From Siphlonurus alternatus (Eukaryota > Arthropoda > Insecta > Ephemeroptera > Siphlonuridae), in contig OX463779.1 in NCBI GenBank assembly GCA_949825025.1, positions 44,400,249 to 44,464,248 of the forward strand: a DNA stretch of 64,000 bases, in the 5' to 3' direction. This document shows, piece by piece, positions 23,238 to 34,989 of the stretch. The notes beneath the pieces are model-generated. The model searched no databases, had not been told where the DNA came from, and saw nothing but the letters and a program-made list of their open reading frames with translations. Within the stretch, counting starts at the first letter, position 1. Each line of letters starts with the position of its first letter. The translations under genes were made by a program, and so were the position numbers.

Positions 23238-23323
23238 GAGGGTCGCAACGGTGAGCGCTGAAGGGTATGGGCGTGAGTCTGCCTGGAGCCACTGTCGGTG
23301 CAGATCTTGGTGGTAGTAGCAAA
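23238..23323 (+). rRNA. 28S rRNA fragment (sense, about 86 bp, pseudogene)
   Basis: GAGGGTCGCAACGGTGAGCG, then GGGCGTGAGTCTGCCTGGAG and GTGCAGATCTTGGTGGTAGT followed by AGCAAA match my recollection of a conserved block of animal large-subunit rRNA. The match stops at AGCAAA on the right and near CCCCGGT on the left, so it is a short captured fragment and not an rDNA unit. A search against LSU databases would settle its exact limits. Confidence 0.75.
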
Positions 23324-24256
23324 ATCAGTAGCCCCTAGTCTAGTTTTTGCTGCAAGCTATGGCAAAGTACACTACAATTTAATTTGCTTTAACCATAAAA
23401 CGTACAAAATTTTTGGCATAAAAATATCGACTTGTTACAGCAATGAGCTTTTAATATAATCATTATTTATAATTAAAGTCTTTTTAAGTGATAAAAATTG
23501 TAGAGTGTGTTTAAGAACAACAGGTTTAACAATATAACAATCGAATTTTTGTTTAAGATCGTACAGATTTTTAATAATTATTTTAAATTTGTTACGTTGG
23601 CCACAATCCCACAATCATTTAATTGGCGCATAGAAAATGCTTTCAAAAAATATTTTAAAACATTTTTTATATTTTATTTATTAATTTAATGTAGGGTTTA
23701 TACTATTTTCATGTCTGATAATTTTTTGTCATTATAATAATAATAATTGTTTATTGGGTTAAAAATACATAATCTAGAGGGAAAAATAGTAATAAATAAA
23801 TACCTATAACTTAATTGGTGAATGTAAAAGACGAAAGTCCATACACAAAATGCGTACATTCACCTACTGAAAATATATAAAGAAAATAAAAAAAAATCGT
23901 CTTCACTTCTTTCCGAAACAAAGCCTGTGCTTTCTGTTTTCCTCATGGTCCCAACGCATTGGAAGCAAATTTTTTTGGTCTGAACGCGTTGTGAATTTGT
24001 TGATTTGAGATGCTGCAAATGCGAATTTCACGACTTGGAATTTCTGCATGGTTCCAAGGCAATGGGGCCAAAAATTTCTAAATATTATACAAAATTAAAC
24101 AATTTACTGCAATAATCATGCGATTAAAGCATTAAAGTGAAAACTAATTAGTCTAAGTGTATATGATAACATATTCATTCAAATTTTCAATTCGATCTAA
24201 GGCTGTACAGTGTACAGCATGAATGACCTCAATTGTTACGTAAAATAGAAAAATAC
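23324..24256. other. AT-rich non-coding interior
   Basis: No gene is supported. The plus-strand frame at 23507-23689 is AT-rich and lacks any recognisable motif. Confidence 0.45.
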
Positions 24257-24264
24257 ATGTGTCA

Positions 24265-24425
24265 CAGGCGCGGATCCAGGGGGTGGGCTGAGAGGGCTGT
24301 AGCCCCCCCCCCCGAAATTTTTGATTTATCATGGGCAATATAGGTATTTCCCCCACTCCAATTTTTTTTTAACATTGGCTTATGGACGCAACCCCTCCCG
24401 AAAATTTTTTCTGGATCCACGCCTG
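24265..24425. mobile_element. Non-autonomous hAT element (MITE 2), nested
   Basis: This 161-bp element has ends CAGGCGCGGATCCAG and CTGGATCCACGCCTG as inverted repeats with one mismatch. The 8-bp sequence ATGTGTCA occurs on both sides (24257-24264 and 24426-24433). Duplication length and the CAGG...CCTG ends fit hAT. The interior has runs of C and matching AAATTTTT pieces and encodes nothing. Its insertion lies within the giant element, about 0.5 kb upstream of the transposase start codon. Confidence 0.9.
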
Positions 24426-24433
24426 ATGTGTCA

Positions 24434-24957
24434 GATTTAATTCTAAATATTGTTATTATCATAAGATGTTCTAAAATTACTTTATTTTAAACAGAAATAC
24501 CCAAACAGTATTTCAAACCATATTGTACGATCATTACACACTAATTTGTTTCACTAAAATCGCAGGATTATTGCAATAAATTGGTTCATTTTGTATACTT
24601 ATATTTATTTTTATGTATGCTAATTTATCATATATTTAGTGTCGCATCCACAATGTGTATAATTATTAAATTTGTATTAGAGATGGTATAATATCTAGGT
24701 TTAACTGCAGCTTTAAATTTCCAATAGTGAACACCAGCCGCGTGTTGTAATGTTATTTTAGCGAGTAAAAAATTCTGCTTTTAAATTAACTCGCCAAAAA
24801 AAAGAGTGGGGCAGATTCTAGAAAAGGGTTGCTTTGGTTGGTCTACAAAAGAATTACTGACCAACCACAACACACCCCCACCTTGAACTACGAGGTGATT
24901 TAAAAGAGTGAGGTAGTCACCTCTTGTCATTGACGATTTTGACGGACACGCAGTAAG
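24434..24957 (+). promoter_or_regulatory. Putative 5' region of the transposase gene
   Basis: This stretch precedes the BED exon. The last 180 bp are less AT-rich and contain ACTACGAGGTGATTTAAAAG and AGTGAGGTAGTCACCTC, an inverted pair GAGGT(N)ACCTC. No definite TATA box or initiator can be chosen. A hAT-like TAGAGATGGTATAATATC occurs at 24679, but no matching right end was found. Confidence 0.35.
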
Positions 24958-25214
24958 ATGTCCAGCAAACCCAGTGATGTATGGTCACATACTACAAAAA
25001 ACTCAAAAACAAATCGCGTCAAGTGTAATTATTGTGATAGAGATTATGCTTATTCGGGTGGATCAACATCAACAATATGGTACCATCTCAGAAAACATCA
25101 CAAAGAACTCTTGGACCCACAACCATCGACATCCACAGCAGGGTATGCAGGAGTCGCGAAGCAGCCGTTGACGCAACCAACGATGAAGGACTTCGCATCC
25201 TCAACGGAAAAAAG
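24958..25214 (+). CDS. hAT transposase, exon 1 (BED zinc finger)
   Basis: The exon encodes residues 1-85 plus two bases of codon 86. A BED-type zinc finger spans about residues 5-52: W9, C23 and C26 in VKCNYC, and H43 with H47/H48 in WYHLRKHH. BED fingers bind DNA and in hAT transposases recognise terminal or subterminal sequences. The start ATG follows CAGTAAG, with no in-frame BED sequence upstream. The frame stops at 25216 unless spliced; AAAAG|GTAATT at 25214/25215 is a good donor. Joining to the acceptor at 30645-30646 gives AG+A (arginine) and continues in frame into the transposase. After the finger comes a serine/threonine/proline-rich linker. This is one exon of a 756-aa protein. Confidence 0.85.
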
Positions 25215-26508
25215 GTAATTAACGTCTATATAAGATGTTTATTGAAATCAAATTCTTTACTTTAAGAAAAAAATTAATGCAAAAAATCACATCATAGTTT
25301 CAATAATTTGCTGCTTTAATTTTGTTAACTTAATATAATATATATTTAAAAATCCCAAGACTTGAAATTCACATTACAATATATTTCTCTCATCATGTTC
25401 AGAACAAAACGCAGATGAAATATAAATTACGAACTTTCAATTTAAAACGAATTGATTGGCAAAAAAAAAAAATAAAAATAAAAAAGATTTCATATTAAAT
25501 TAAATAAAGAATTTAATGTACTTTACAAGTTTGTAAGTTGATATGAAATAAGTTTAAATAAAATTGTGATAGCATAATAATAATTAAAACAGTACAAACA
25601 GTTTCCGATTGTAAATTCATTTTTTTTTTTTTTTTTTTTTTTTTACTCTTAATAATTTTTTATAGCTATTTAGGAAAAGGTAACACGTCCAAGATTTAAA
25701 AAATTCACGTAAAAATTGTAAGAAAATTTAAAATATTTTTCCATACATCCTCTATATATCAGTAGCGAAAATATCATATTTAATATTTAAATTCAAGTAG
25801 TTTTTGAATTATGAATTATTTGACTAATTTAACATGGAAGTTCCATTTCTTTATATTTAAATCAGTCAACTTTAAAAATTCACAACAAAAACTAGCTTGA
25901 ATTTGTATACCTGATGTTTTAGCTACAGATAGGGGATGTAGAGGAGAACATATTAATTGCTAATTGTTTTCATGATTTTCGAGTGATAGATTTTCTTATA
26001 ACGTTGGGCTTGTTATCTGCCCCTTCATGCATTGTTGATCATTTTTAACTTGGATATTATTAAATAATTATATTAAAAATGTGAAACAAGTTTTAAAAAT
26101 TGCAGTTCACGCGCTGTTTAAAGTATAAATAATATTTGCGTCAGGATTTAGTAATTTAATGTAACGCTGTAAACTATTTCCATACATCTTTCGGTATTTG
26201 TACAATTTTGACAACAAATATACATAATTTCAGTGATCAAACGGATATTCAAACGATTGCAAATAGAGGCATTTTAGCTTCTTATCTGGTTTTTCTTTGA
26301 TAACAATCTTTAGTGACAAAGCATGCAGTTTGTTCGCCGGACCCTTGTATTTATGGCAGAAATATTTCTATTGAAGAACATTAAAATATTTGTAAATTTT
26401 ACAATAAAATAATTGTATTTAATCATAAGGAGTTTGTTCAGCGCTATTTCACCATCCTATTATTGCAATGAATGTATTTAAGTATCAAGATTTGACAGGA
26501 AAGATAAG

Positions 26509-26575
26509 TCCCTACTGGGCATTGCACCCAGGGACGGGGGTTGATTATCGGTCCAGGTGCTCTACCAGATGTTGT
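26509..26575 (-). pseudogene. tRNA-like remnant (possible SINE head)
   Basis: The minus strand reads TGGTAGAGCACCTGGACCG, an A-box-like D arm, followed by GGGTGCAATGCCC, an imperfect B-box/T arm with a 4-5-bp stem. A tentative anticodon loop CCGATAA would give GAT, isoleucine-like, but the 3' half of the anticodon stem is degraded and acceptor pairing is lost. It is most likely a decayed tRNA pseudogene or tRNA-derived SINE head. Confidence 0.5.
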
Positions 26576-26696
26576 TACTTGTATACATGCATTGCAATAA
26601 TTGGATGGCGAAATAGTACTCAACAAAATCCTTAATATAATTTAAATCATGCTTTCCAGTTAGAAGTAGAACTACAAAAAAAAATCTTGTTTTAAC

Positions 26697-26738
<42 letters not shown>

Positions 26739-28032
26739 TTAAGTCGTGATAATTAACATTAACTTTACTGATGCTGTTTATTATAGAATAATTATATTAT
26801 TTGACAAAATTTATTAAGACGGGTTTCATCATTAAACATTTTGATTAAATTTATTTACCTATTTCTTGATATGTTTGATGTTGTACTTATTCTGAAAAAA
26901 ATAAATACATAAAGAAATAAAATAGTGGTAAAACTCCAAATGATATAATATGAATGATTGTTAGTTTTACGGAGTACTTTGATACGTGGTGTGTTTATTT
27001 AAAAATACATTAAAACTGGTCAAGCTGCAGTGCTTGAAATATATATATTTTTTATTACAATTATTTATTTATATACATTGTAGTAAATTCTATGATAAAT
27101 AATAATGGTGGAAATAGTGGTTAATTATTAAAGTGTTAAATTATATTATTATAAATATACATTTTTAATTTTTATGTTATTATTAAAAAACTAGTTTTCA
27201 CAACAATGCAGTATTTTTTAAATGGATTTAATTATAAGAGATTTCGTGTTTCACCTGCAATGCACGAACAGGTCCATCTGTTTATGAATAAGAATGCATT
27301 GATTATGCATTTACGAACAGACTTATCTTTACATATTATATGCTCCTGCGCTGTGATGCATGTACGCAGCATATGGCTCTCGGTATATTTATGAAAGTTG
27401 TAACAGTTAAAACTTTATTTGTCATGTGAAAGAATCCTTCTAATCAAGATGTTTTATTTATTTAAGTTGCAAGAATACTACTGTACTACAGCATTATATG
27501 ATAATTAAGGCACAACTGTTTACAATGAAGGTTGATCTCAATAATTGTTGCTTCATAAAAAGTCAAAAGAATTTGAAATATAACATATATTATACACAAA
27601 ATTCAACTCTTCATGTGTGTTCCTGACATTTTATTCATCGTGGAATAATAATTTATCATTATTATTTACTTAGACTTGCGTAAAACATTTTACAATACAC
27701 ACTATCGTTACTAAGCTGTATGCTTTGAAATTAATACATTCATTTTATATTGAAAATTTGTGTTTATTACTCATTAAGCATTTTCATATATTCTGGAGAA
27801 AAAAACAAGACTCCTAATTAAAAAAAAGCAAAAACAGTAAATAAATTAAGTGTGTTATTTGGATCCAGATCTTAATATTGCAAACTCATTCAGTGCGCTT
27901 AATTGTGCGGGTCTAGACTTGCATAGGTCGCTCCATTACGTCATCGGCTAGGGCGAAGTTAGTCCGCGTGGCTAACAGTGACGTTTATTACTTTTGAAAA
28001 CAATATAAATGTGTTCGAATAAAAATTACCTA

Positions 28033-29640
28033 ATTAATGCACTAATTTGTTTTTCGCTTTATTTAATTTAACGGTAATAAATAAACATATATCATTGTTA
28101 TGCCATGAATTAACATAGTATAATTGTATTCGAATCAAATTTTTTTTCATCTATACACATAATAAATAATAAACTATAATGTTTTTACTCGATATCGTAT
28201 TAAAATATCAAAGTATACAAACGACGTGTTGGTAACATAATCGCTACAACTCTTGTTATATATTTTTCTTGTTATATGTATTACAACACTGTTAAAATGT
28301 TTATTTTTGTTTCATCCACGCATTTTTGGCGGAACGCTCAGTACCATCTCATATTCAGGAGATTTCTAATACTTTAAATAAAAAATTAATTTAATTATAA
28401 GTTGCATAATAGTTTCAGAATTTTCAGTAGTCAGTATATACTGTTTGGAAGATAGCATTTAATTGAATTAATGTTTATGAAATTTTATAATAAATAATTA
28501 TGTGTACATCTCGAACCAGCAACTGATGGCCGGGACCACGCAGGTGTCATATCTTTACGTGAACTGAAGGTATAATAAAACAAAATTATTTAAATTTATA
28601 AAACCATGCTTTTAGGATTAGTGAACTTGGTGCATTCAAGAAAAATATACTAGTAATTTTTTAAAATTTGAGAATTTAATTATAAATTATTATTCTTAAT
28701 TATATTGATAGTGCATGAATCATCGTAATGCTTGCTTATGCATTATCGAGATATTTTTATTAATTTTTGGTTTAAAAAAAATAAATATATATTATATATA
28801 TATATTTTTTTAGATTTTTAATATTCAAATAATTGTTATATTTTTATTATCCATTAGTAGGTGTAATAATTTAAAAATATTGTCAGAATATTTGATTAAA
28901 TGCAATCTATAATCACTATAATCATACTTCACTAATCCTTAATGCATGGTTTTATAAATTAAAATAAAATCATATTTTTATTATACCCTCAGTTCACATA
29001 AAAGATATGACACCTGCGTGGTCCCATCAGTTGCTGGTTCTAGATGTACACATAATTATCTATTATAAAATTTCATAAACATTATTTCAATTAGATGCTA
29101 TCTTCCAAACAGTATAATATATACTGACTACTGAAAATTCTGAAACAATTATGCAAACTAATAACAGTAATAACTAAATTAATTTATGATTTAATGTTTG
29201 AAATCCCCTGAGTATGAGATGAGATCTCCTGAGCGATTCGCTATGCATAAATGCAATGATCGATAAACATTTTTACAGTAATGTAATGTCATGTTATATT
29301 ATGAGACAATTAACGAGAGATGTAGTGATGTAGTGTTTGTAGAATTTATTATTTTTTGACATGATATCGAGTGACAATATTATAATTAATCATGTTTTAT
29401 GGTAGAAAAAATATTTGCTTTGAATACAAATAAAATATGTTAATTCATTGCTTAAAGATAATTATGTCTATTAATAATTGCCAGTTATTTAAATAAAGCA
29501 AAAAGGAAAAACCATATGCCGATATTTATTTTTTCTCTCTATTTATAATTCAAGTGAAGAAATAAAAAAATAATTTCGTGAACTGTGTAAAATACTTTTT
29601 TTATATTTTGAAGGATAAAATTGTAACAAATTAGTGCATT
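28033..29640. repeat. 1.6-kb imperfect inverted repeat centred at about 28780
   Basis: Several blocks pair symmetrically about 28780: 28402-28575 with 28985-29157 (for example GTTTCAGAATTTTCAGTAGT), CTCATATTCAGGAGATTTC with its partner near 29200-29230, ACTCGATATCG with its partner near 29360, and GCTTTATTTAA with its partner near 29495. The outermost block GCACTAATTTGTT pairs near 29630 with an offset of roughly 110 bp. The centre is TA-rich. It is probably a large foldback element with diverged arms; no coding sequence is present. Confidence 0.8.
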
Positions 29641-29659
29641 GGGTATATTTTCAAAAATT

Positions 29660-29880
29660 TATTCTAACCAGCACTATATGAGACCGCAAAAATTTCGAAT
29701 ATGATTTCGTATCGTATGACTTCGTATGATAAAAATTTAGAACCGGTTCTAAATGAGAAACTTACGATGTCATACGATACCATGCGAAGCTGTGTGCGCG
29801 CGCATACCTGATCGCATAGTTTCTTAATTTTTTTATCATACGCTGCAAAATCATGCGATGCTGTCTGCGAATAGCCTAAT
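29660..29880. repeat. Dispersed repeat family B, copy 1
   Basis: Shared with 50505-50725: ATGACTTCGTATGATAAA, AATTTAGAACCGG, ATGAGAAACTTACGAT, CGATAC(C/G)ATGCGAAGCTGTG, TTCTTAATTTTTTTATCATA and CGCTGCAAAATCAT. The segment is dense in CGTATGAT/ATCATACG motifs in both orientations, so the ends are partly inverted. Non-coding. Confidence 0.75.
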
Positions 29881-30240
29881 CCGTCGTCCGACCGTAACGC
29901 TATTTAACGCATGGTGCAGATCCAGCTCGCGGCTCTTGGGAGGGAGTTGGGTCGTGGCGGTGCCGTTCCCGCAAAGTGTAAATTTAGAGTGGGAGGGAGT
30001 GACGGGTGGGAGGTGCTAACACCTTCAATGTATTTTGGACCTTTTGTTTTGGGGGGGGGGGGGAGGAGGGGCAATTGCTCTAATCGCTTCCCCTTTGACT
30101 CGCGCCTCTATAACCCAATGTAATTAACTATCACTGCTAGCTGCGTGGCCTGCTTACTTAAATTCGCCCTAACACAAGAAACAGATGATACAACAAAGCG
30201 ACCTATGGAAGTCTAGATCCCCCTCCTCCGCAAATTAAAG
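29881..30240. other. GC-richer patch within the intron
   Basis: The patch includes GGGAGGGAGTTGGG and a run of about 13 G at about 30049-30061. The 70-residue frame here has no recognisable domain. It could be an inserted retroposon body; unassigned. Confidence 0.35.
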
Positions 30241-30537
30241 CACCCTGAATGCGTTTGTAATAACAAGATCTAGACCATTTTGTAAAGTATATTGCATTGT
30301 ACTATAAGCTGCATTAGTCTTGTAATAATAATAATTAAAAAAACAAAGTTAATCAGTATGTAATAAAAATGTATTTGTAAGTGCTTAATTGGCAGCATAC
30401 TTGAGCGCAGCGCCCATGCGCAGCATTGACGGGCAGGCAGGTGAAATGTTTTTTTCACAACGATCAGAAATGAACTTATTAAATTTAAAGATTTTATTTT
30501 TAATATATATGCATACTTAATTATATACACATATTTC

Positions 30538-30539
30538 GC

Positions 30540-30606
<67 letters not shown>

Positions 30607-30611
30607 TTTTA
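30538..30611. repeat. (TTTA)n microsatellite before the splice acceptor
   Basis: About 18 TTTA units end 35 bp upstream of the acceptor AG and directly precede the region where the branch point and pyrimidine tract should lie. Confidence 0.9.
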
Positions 30612-30646
30612 TTTGTCTATTTAACACAATGCTCGTTTTGTTTCAG

Positions 30647-32660
30647 AACCATCCAGAATACAACACAGCAAGCTGTCTCGGCAGAAGATGAACCTGAAGT
30701 GGAAGTCGTCACACCCGACCGTTCATTCGTATCAAACGCCCGTCCAGATTCCCCATTAACCTCTCCCGTGACTTCTCGCGCTGCACCTGAGACACCTGAG
30801 ACCCCAACAACAAAAACAAAGCAAAGCAGAATATTATTAACCTCCCCTAGGCTGACTGACCGTTTTATGGGTAGGGTGGTTATGGCAATTGCAATTTTTA
30901 TTGCAGTTGACATGGTACCCATAGCAATTGTCCAAGGTGCAGGTTTTGTAGCAATGCTTAAGTTCATGTTAGGTGATAAATTCAATGTCCCTTCTCGGTA
31001 TACAATAATGAACCATTTAAAGCAACTTGAGAGACAAGGAAAAGATTTTGTTAAAAATACTTTAAGTGTAATTGAATTTCTCAACATTACGACTGATGGA
31101 TGGACGTCACGTGCTTTGCATGCTTACTTAACAGCTACTTGCCATGGAATAAACGATTCATGGGAGCTAATAGCATTTACATTATTTACATGTGAGTTTC
31201 CTGATCGTCATACTGCTGTAAATATATCCGACAAAATAATAAAAAAACTCGAGGAATTTAACATTCAAGATAAAATTCTTAGTACTACACACGATAATGC
31301 AGCTAACATAACTTTAGCCGTCACAAGTTCAGAACAGTTAGGAGAGAGTAACCCATGCTTTGCTCACACTGAAAATTTGTGTATACAAAAAGTTCTTAAA
31401 TATGAGCCAGTGAAAATTTTGTTAAAAAAATGCAGAAAGTTAGTTGGTTTTTTTAAACATTCGACTCGAGCAAACGAAGGTCTTAAAAATGAACAAGTCA
31501 AGCAAGGTATTAAAAAAGGTGCATTAGTGCAGTTTTGTGTTACTCGCTGGAATTCATATTATGACATGCTAAAGCGCTTGGTTGAGCAAAGAAATGTAAT
31601 TAGTGCCGTTCTTAACGATAAAACTTACGTTAAAAGAAAAAAGGGAAAAGCACTTCGTCTTAGCGACATAGATTGGGATATGGTAGAATCATTAATCGAG
31701 ATAATGGCCCCATTTGCAGAAACCTTAGAAACATTATGTGCAGATCAAGTAGTTACAATATCCATGGTTAGACCCACTGCATATTACCTTCTTGACCATG
31801 TTAGACCGAATGCAGAGGATAGTGTTTTTATTAAAAAAACGAAAGAAACTCTTGCAGAAGAAATAAATACTCGCTTTAAAATTACTGTTCCTTGGTTCAC
31901 CGCGTTAAAAGAACAGCAACAACAAAACAAGGAAAATGACTCATTAGAAACCGACGTTGAACAACCAGCATCTAGTAATAATAAAGACAAGGTGGTCCAT
32001 CCAAATGAGGTTCTTAGCATGTTAGATGACCCCTTGGACGCAAGTGACGTAGATAGTGTAATAAGCGAAGAAGATAGTGATACTGAAACAACTGATGATC
32101 CTCAGCCACCAGGCGAGGAGGCCCCACCACCAGCAACCGGACCATCCGTTGCTCAAATAGCTTCTTTTTTAGACCCACGATTCAAAAATCTGCTTTTTGA
32201 AACAGTTGATGACCAAGTTAAAATTGAGCAGCATGTTAAGTCATTATATGAGAAAATCGAGCAGGATACAGACATGAACGAGAGTGTCGAGCAATTAGCA
32301 AAGCAACAAAAAACTGTTGCCATATTGAATAGAATAGCGAGATCAGTGGGATTTTATCGCTCATCAAAATCAGAGTTTGAAAAGTATCTTGATGAAGAAC
32401 CATGCAATGCAACTGATGATCCGTTATTATGGTGGAAGGGAAATGAAGCACGTTTTCCTAAAATAGCTAAGTTAGCCAAAAGATATTTATCAATTCCAGC
32501 CTCCTCTGCTTCATCGGAACGTGTATTTTCCACTGCTGGTAATATCGTTTCTGTAAAAAGAACGTGCTTATTACCAGAAAATGTGGATATGCTCGTATTT
32601 TTAAACAAAAATCCCTGTACCATACAACACATGTACGAATTAGCTCCCAAAAAATCGTAA
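30647..32660 (+). CDS. hAT transposase, exon 2 (catalytic core and dimerisation domain)
   Basis: The exon completes codon 86 and encodes residues 87-756, with the stop TAA at 32658-32660. After an acidic, proline/threonine-rich linker comes the RNase-H-like core. The first aspartate is D236 in TTDGWTS and the second is D302 in THDNAANI. The hAT CxxH (C323, H326 in CFAHTENL) and RW (R386, W387 in TRWNSYYD) motifs follow. An acidic low-complexity insert covers about 510-590. The C-terminal hAT region has PASSASSERVFSTAGNI with the expected catalytic E710. No frameshift or stop interrupts it. It resembles ZBED-type hAT transposases and is probably a nuclear cut-and-paste enzyme of the enclosing element. 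A frame starting at GTG 30699 is only the 5'-truncated reading; splicing to exon 1 explains the open codons before it. Domestication as a host gene is an alternative. Confidence 0.93.
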
Positions 32661-32773
32661 ATCAATGCATATATGCATGTACTTTTTTGTTTATGCTGTA
32701 CAAAAGTTTGAATTTGTTGTTCCATTTTAGTTTTCTTTAAATTTATTTCATGATAATTTTCTGCTCTTACCGC

Positions 32774-32779
32774 AATAAA
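32774..32779 (+). terminator. Likely polyadenylation signal of the transposase gene
   Basis: AATAAA occurs about 115 bp after the stop codon, in CGCAATAAATTATAAG. It is the first clear hexamer downstream. Confidence 0.55.
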
Positions 32780-32923
32780 TTATAAGAATACTAATAAAAT
32801 AAGATATTAATAAATAATAATAATTTGAATTTGATTTAATATTGAAAAGTGTATAATATATATTATATTTTGTAATATATATATAATAAACTGGATTTAA
32901 TTAATTATAAAATTGTAATTATA

Positions 32924-33153
32924 AGGGGCATTCACAAAGTCTTAAGGCCACATTTAAGGCTCGACAATTTAAAGCTTGATTTTAGACGTGTTTTTTAGAC
33001 CCAAAATTTCTGGTCTTAAATTTTTGAGCCTTAATTGTGGCCTTAAGACTCGATAATTTAAAGCTTGATTTTAGACGTATTTTTTAGACCCAAAATTTCT
33101 GGTCTTAAATTATTGAGCCTTAAATGTGGCCTTAAGGCTTTGTGAATGCCCCT
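32924..33153. mobile_element. MITE of the GGGGCATTCACAAAG family, internally duplicated
   Basis: The ends AGGGGCATTCACAAAG and its near complement CTTTGTGAATGCCCCT are followed by inverted CTTAAGGCC pieces. TTATA flanks both sides. The interior is a tandem duplication of about 105 bp containing AAGCTTGATTTTAGACGT, each unit itself bounded by inverted AAGGC/GCCTTAA pieces. It lies about 260 bp after the transposase stop. Confidence 0.85.
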
Positions 33154-33783
33154 TTATATGTTTAATTTGTAGTTGAATGTAGTTTCTGACATCTGGTATC
33201 AAAAAACTTGCCTACTTTTACAATAAAATTGAAATGTGAATGAACAGCATTATGTAGAAAATACATAAATTTGATCATTTTAGGGTAATATTTTTTATTT
33301 CATTTTGTGCAACTTCTCATGTACTTTTTTTTATAATTTCTTAAATACTACTAATTTATATATATGCTAAATATTTAATGGAAATTTTTTCCTTTTCTGT
33401 TTTATTTCAAAAATGTTATAATAATCACTGTAGTGCTAATACTTTGTAAGTTTTTTTATTTTTATATTAAATTAGGAGGGGATAGTAAATAAATGCTTGA
33501 CGTTTAAACCTTTAAATGTGTAAAACATGACATGAAATGTAAATATTGGTGTAGATAAATGCAAGTTGGAATGTTTTTTAATTAAAATGAACTATAATTA
33601 ATTATAATTTCTCTATTTTTTTTTAAATCTGAACCTTTCTTTACCCGAATAAAAAGTGCACATGACAAAAATTGTTGTGTACTTTTTATTCTGGTCACTC
33701 TTTAACATTTTTTATCTATATATAGTTTCAGTTGAGTAGGGGAATTTATAGCTCTAAATTATATCATAATATAAATAATAATA

Positions 33784-33922
33784 TGCCTCCTCCGCAATAA
33801 TGAGCTGTCAGCTATTTAGCGCAATTATGAACTGTAAATTTTAATTATTATTATAACGCTCATATTTGTGCTTACCTGAAACAGCAGATAACTCATTATT
33901 GCAATGAGATCGTGGGAGGCAG
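33784..33922. mobile_element. Small imperfect foldback
   Basis: The left end ATGCCTCCTCCGCAATAATG partly pairs with CATTATTGCAATGAG and GGGAGGCA on the right. The motif ATAACTCATTATTG is then repeated once more just outside. A degraded MITE is likely. Confidence 0.5.
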
Positions 33923-34429
33923 ATAACTCATTATTGTAGAAAGGGTCGATATATGTATGTATATGTAGTGATACAACTGATACAAGCTATAATTTTTGTT
34001 TTTACAGAAAGTAATACTTAATTGTTATTATCACATGGTAACCTAATACATTATATCTCCTCTCAATTTTATAGTTATATATAATAAAAAGAGAAAGTAA
34101 TTTCATTTTAAAAACGTTTCATTATTCGTGATTAAATCCATATAAATTTTCTTAAAAATGTAGATTCTAACATCCTGATTTTTTTGAAAAAATAATTTGA
34201 TTAATTAATGTATTATTTGTTTATTTGTGATTATACATCATAATAAATTATTAAGTACACCTTAATACCATTTTTTCATCAACAAGAGAGAAAGAGGGGG
34301 AGGGATAGACTTTTAAGTTAAATTAAATAGCCCCTAAGCAATCTTAATAAAAAGATTACACGGATCAGCTGATTGACGTAGTCTTATTTTATTACCATGT
34401 AAAAAATTTCTGAATTTCTGAGACAAAGT

Positions 34430-34780
<351 letters not shown>

Positions 34781-34989
34781 TTTAAAGATTGATTGGCTGA
34801 TATTTTGAGGCAATTGACACATTTTAGAAGATCCATAATTTAATTTATACAGATCTATAATACATATCATGGTTATTATAGTTAAGGTTAAAGTAACACG
34901 AAACAGCTGATTTTGTAGTTCCATTTGATTAACATATAAACCTTAGCGACCTCATATTAATTCAGTTTTTTTTAATTTATTTTTTAGAG

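Larger units (their letters stand above)
25215..30646 (+). other. 5.4-kb intron of the transposase gene
   Basis: GT at 25215 and AG at 30645-30646 (preceded by CTCGTTTTGTTTCAG) bound the intron; the splice is phase 2. It contains a T homopolymer (about 25620-25644), a (TA)n tract (about 26699-26732), a tRNA-like remnant, a 1.6-kb inverted repeat, a family B repeat, a GC-richer patch (29880-30240) and (TTTA)n close to the acceptor. No other gene is supported. The small frames at 26444, 27206, 29911 and 30270 show no domains. Confidence 0.75.

Noticed and set aside
22978..23322. 114-residue minus-strand frame as an intact gene
   Set aside because: The N-terminal part is antisense 28S rRNA and the C-terminal part only the tip of a reverse transcriptase, so it is a chimera and was called as pseudogene plus rRNA fragment.
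24679..24700. TAGAGATGGTATAATATC as the left end of a smaller hAT element around the transposase
   Set aside because: No matching right terminus or 8-bp duplication was found downstream of the gene, whereas the 15850/36512 pair has both.
30617..31087. 156-residue minus-strand frame
   Set aside because: Shadow of transposase exon 2 and its upstream splice region; no independent domain.
32354..32725. 123-residue minus-strand frame
   Set aside because: Shadow of the transposase C-terminus on the opposite strand.
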